This document shows positions 60,837 through 64,000 of a stretch of DNA of 64,000 nt, one piece after another. Below the pieces are notes generated by a model. That model saw only the letters and a list, made by a program, of their open reading frames with translations, was not told where the DNA came from and searched no databases. The DNA is from Cliona cf. orientalis (taxonomy: Eukaryota; Porifera; Demospongiae; Clionaida; Clionaidae): NCBI GenBank assembly GCA_963930775.1, contig OZ005700.1:5156609-5220608 (forward strand), in the 5' to 3' direction. Position 1 is the stretch's first letter; the number at the start of each line of letters is the position of its first letter. Position numbers and translations under genes: made by a program.

Positions 60837-61320
60837 CCAGGGTTTTATTTAGGATTTTCATCAAGGGGGGAAGGGCAAACGTGCAGACAATTGCAGAGGT
60901 AAGGGGGGGGGGGGGGCAAAGACTATAGTAATATTTCAAGTGTTTTTCCATCCGTGAAGAATGACATAGTGCTCATTAACATGCATGATTATATTAGGTG
61001 GGTGTGGGGGTAGTAAAATTTTTAATGTTCCAACCTCTGAGACTGTTTCTGGTGGCACTCAGATGGGGAAGAGCCTGTCAGTAATATCCACTGGTTCCCC
61101 TCCATTTTAAGTCATATGTTGCAAGGATGTGGGATGCGTCTCCTACTGCGCATAGCATGAAGATTCAGGTAGTTTATGGATTCAAAACTGCCGCTTTGGA
61201 TACTTTCACCATTTAAACTTTCACTTGTATATGTACTGCGTGTATGGATGGTGGCTACTCTCAAAGGGGGGGGGGGGGGGGGGGAGCGAGTGCCCCCCTG
61301 CCCCCTAAGTGAAACCCTGG
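60837..61320 (+). repeat. Family S element, copy 2, with poly-G runs
   Basis: It begins CCAGGGTTTTATTTAGGATT and ends CCCCCTAAGTGAAACCCTGG, an inverted pair. Poly-G runs lie at 60905-60916 and 61266-61284. CTCTGAGACTGTTTCTGGTG is shared with 26220 and 32730. Confidence 0.65.
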
Positions 61321-62017
61321 CATCATAAGGTCCCAATAGTGCCATGGGAGTTAAAAAGTGTACTTGCATGCATCTGTATACATTTCAGTTTCATTTCAAT
61401 TTTCCTTTTCGGTTCGTGCTCTTTTTTTCGAAGTTCTCTGGAGCTATGCTATGTGTGTCATTCTTCCTTTTCTTTGTCCTCAATGAGTGAAAGAAAGTAG
61501 TAATATTGCTGGGCTCAAATTGAGCTGTAACCCTGGGTGTATGTGCACATACAATAGGACTGAGTTCAGTTGGATTGAGAAAGATTTGAGCCCAAGCTAT
61601 GTGCTCACCAGCACTAGGCTGAGTGGAAGTTGTACTGGGCTCAACAGGAGGGACACTGTGTGGGAGTAGGAAGGGACCTTGCATCAGAGTGGGAGTATGT
61701 GTGCTTCTATTCATCACCAATAACCAATGCAATACACCCTTGTATGTATGTACTCCTGACTGATGTTCTTGATAGCCATACAGGTACTCATGTAACCAAC
61801 TCGGTGCTGTAGCTTCTATCAATACACATGCTAGGTATTGCCAAGATATAATCAAGAAAAAGGAACAGGATGCTCATCAATGCTATCCATCTTTGTAGCT
61901 ATATCCGTAGACAATATTGGCTTTCTCCAAAGTCATGCAGTGGTATACAGCGGGTATCAGCATCGAAATTGGCCACTGTACCTTCCCTCATACCAGCACA
62001 CCACTCTCATGCTGTAG
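61321..62017. other. Region with a - strand open frame of uncertain meaning
   Basis: A 154-codon frame on the - strand (61855-61391) is Thr/Pro/Ser-rich in the middle and basic at its end (RTKKRKND.., KKSTNRKGK). No family, splice context or second copy supports it. It borders the 13-residue repeat region on the + strand. Confidence 0.2.
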
Positions 62018-62235
62018 CAGTCCAGACCACGCCCTCTCTCACCCAGACTAGCACTACGGTGCAGATCACTTCCTTTTTCACTCAGACCAGCACTACGGTC
62101 CAGACTACTCTCTCTCTTACTCGGAGTAACACTACGGTCCAGACCACTTCCTTCCACAGACAGACTAGCGCTACAGTTCAGACCACTCCATCTCTCACTC
62201 AGAGTAGCTCTACAGTCCAGATCACTCAATCAAAT
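62018..62235 (+). repeat. 39-bp minisatellite encoding 13-residue Thr-rich repeats
   Basis: About 5.5 units with the core GCACTACGGTCCAGACCACT. In the open frame 61870-62289 each unit reads like TQTSTTVQTTSFF. The frame has no recognised domain and could be a mucin-like exon fragment or chance coding of a tandem repeat whose period is a multiple of three. Confidence 0.7.
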
Positions 62236-62920
62236 AGGGCTACTCTTTCAGTCAACTGTTACAAGAGCCACACAGTAAAAGCAACGTAGCTTTTGACTGT
62301 GTGTAAGGGTGTGTTTGTTTGGTCTGATGGATTCATGGCAAGATTTAGTTAGGTGAATTATCATACTCCATAGGGTTGGATCAAGTGAGGTTATGAGCTT
62401 ATCCATATTTAGAATAGTTAGATCTGTTTCATCATTTTTTGATTTAGCTTTTAGATTTTTAGCTTGCTGATGAAGTTTGATTCATTGTTGTGCACTAGAT
62501 AATCATTGGATGCCTCCGTCTCGCCTGGTTCATTTGTTTACTGATATGCATCGATCCTGCTTTCTGTCTCTCCTCTCAACAAATTATCTAGCATGTCATA
62601 TGCAGTGGGAGATGTATGGCTTCCTACTTAGAGTTTCAGTAACACTAATTGTTTCATCATTGAGAGCAGTGTCAATTTCTGAACTATGATCTGCTGTTTT
62701 TAGCACTCCTATTCCAGAAAATCTTTGTCCTTGCTTTGTTCGTTTTCATGCTTCAATATTGTTTTATGAGCTTTGTATAATACATATTAGGCAAATTATA
62801 TCTATGGCAGTCATATTGACATCACATCACTGTATCCTGAAAGTATTCTTTGTGGATTTGGGCAGTAGTGATCACTCATGTCCAAGTTTGCCATCAAAAT
62901 GATATTAATGATATGCAATG
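62236..62920. other. Spacer without a supported gene
   Basis: An open frame at 62477-62689 (+) has no recognisable family. The rest is AT-rich and shows no inverted-repeat borders. Confidence 0.4.
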
Positions 62921-62921
62921 T

Positions 62922-62983
62922 TTAGGTTAGGGTTAGGGTTTGGGTAGGGTAACAATAGGTTTGGCTATTATTCGGGTTAGGGA
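62922..62983 (+). repeat. Short telomere-like TTAGGG tract
   Basis: TTAGGTTAGGGTTAGGGTTTGGGTAGGG followed by GGTTAGGG at 62974. It holds three exact or near-exact TTAGGG units plus variants. It is interstitial and flanked by an inverted word: CATGTCCAAGTTTGCCATCA (62878) against TGATGGCAAACTTGGACATG (63002). Confidence 0.7.
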
Positions 62984-63050
62984 ACAATGGTGAACAATCC
63001 TTTGATGGCAAACTTGGACATGGCTCGTAGTGATGAAATTCTCTGTTGCA

Positions 63051-63248
63051 TACTGTATAGCCGGAAAATTTGGCAGTTTGGCAGTCTACAACCGCCAAAT
63101 TAAAATCGGCCAAAATTTCCGACTCACATATATACGTATGGCGATCCGTTACCGAACTGCCAAATGAAATCCGCTAATATCCTTGCAATAGTGATTTTGG
63201 GCTCAACTGCCAAATTTAATTCCTGCCAATATTTCTGGCTATACAGTA
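63051..63248 (+). repeat. Family P MITE, copy 4 (198 bp)
   Basis: TACTGTATAGCCGGAAAATT to ATATTTCTGGCTATACAGTA. The ends carry matching CpG-decay changes (ACCG to ACTG). Same orientation as all other copies in the window. Confidence 0.85.
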
Positions 63249-64000
63249 CATTATATTTCTGGTGAACTAAACGATTTGCTTTTTCGGAAAGTGATCTGTA
63301 CACTATTATAATATATTGTAATGATCTGTACAGTGGTATATGCCTGCAGTGGTGCCTTTTAGTTTTATACTAAGTACATTTTGGCACCCTGTCACCATAC
63401 ATTAAGGTAACTGGTTCGTGAAATGTCTGTCTCGATCTTTTTTTATCACTTTCTTTGTTTCGTTGTTCCACTCCGATATGCGAGTATAATGAAATTTGTT
63501 TTGAATACACAGTGTACATGCATGGGCCACAGTTCTTTCCCATTGTGGACCTTGTTTGCCATATTCTGCTAAAACACCCAAGGATATGAATTCACTCTAG
63601 TCTGATATTATATGTATACACTATCCTTCGATAATACAACGATGTTTGTTCACAAAATGGCACACCCACCAATGTGGTTCAGCTCACTGTGTGGCAGAAA
63701 TTAGTTAGCAAGCACCTATGAAGTTGATTTGTATAGGTTATTGTATAGCTGCATGCTTGCAAGGATATTTGATGCACTGAGAACGGGGGTGTTCCTACCT
63801 GGGTGGAGCTGAGGTGGGTGTAACTAGTATTGGATTTCCCTTCCTTGGAACTGGACATCCTGACAAAGTGCTGTTTCCTTGTGTTCCAGGACTATTTGTT
63901 ATAAGTATTGTCGTACTATTTACTTATCTCACGGCTGTTTCATAATGATAAATTTTCAACTGGATTACTGTATGCATTTGTCATAGAAATGTGCATATTG
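63249..64000. other. Right end of window, no feature recognised
   Basis: AT-rich sequence with a polypyrimidine-rich patch near 63430-63470. No exon, RNA gene or element border is supported. Confidence 0.5.

Noticed and set aside
61391..61855. 154-codon - strand frame
   Set aside because: Not called as a gene: no domain, no splice or copy support. Noted as a region only.

Overview
This is a stretch of an animal nuclear genome. The decisive evidence is one intron-rich host gene on the + strand, at 3730-37033. It encodes the C-terminal part of a DOCK-family Rac/Rap guanine-nucleotide exchange factor and looks most like DOCK3/4. I traced 24 exons (2574 coding bases, 858 codons). They join with matching phases and almost all have GT..AG borders. 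Thirteen introns are only about 46-63 bp long; the rest run from about 0.7 to 8.8 kb and are packed with repeats. Compact introns plus a dense load of short inverted-repeat elements ending in ACCGTA.. suggest an early-branching animal such as a demosponge. That placement is inference; the species cannot be read from the window.

Layout. 1-1491 (- strand) is a decayed Ty3/gypsy-like gag with its primer-binding site and probably the adjoining LTR (to about 2044). 3730-37033 is the DOCK gene: the helical segment before DHR2 (exons 1-6), the DHR2 catalytic domain (exons 6-17) and a proline-rich SH3-binding tail (exons 18-24). Its long introns hold several inverted-repeat element families, a Crypton/DUF3504-like tyrosine recombinase pseudogene broken by a 1.76-kb foldback element (15.3-20.1 kb), a GC-rich patch, a possible small two-exon gene near a TCTCGCGAGA motif, and duplicated blocks.

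37.6-43.2 kb is an internally deleted BEL/Pao retrotransposon on the - strand. Its 3' LTR is split by a 1.48-kb foldback element and its pol by a 0.5-kb inverted-repeat element. 43.6-46.8 kb is duplicated repeats, including one element nested in another. 47.1-56 kb is a composite repeat zone: TTAA-bounded inverted repeats, an array of about 350-400-bp units, a tRNA-like sequence, LINE 3' remnants and hairpins. 56-64 kb holds more elements, one - strand exon that resembles the last transmembrane segment of prominin (58700-58830), fragments of transposon-associated ORFs, a 39-bp coding minisatellite and a short telomere-like tract.

DOCK is the only well-supported functional gene. The unusual content is the repeat architecture: two long-arm foldback elements, each sitting inside another mobile element, a clear nested insertion, and a roughly 6.3-kb TTAA-bounded unit at 47091-53400. 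Element family letters used below are mine and are local to this window.
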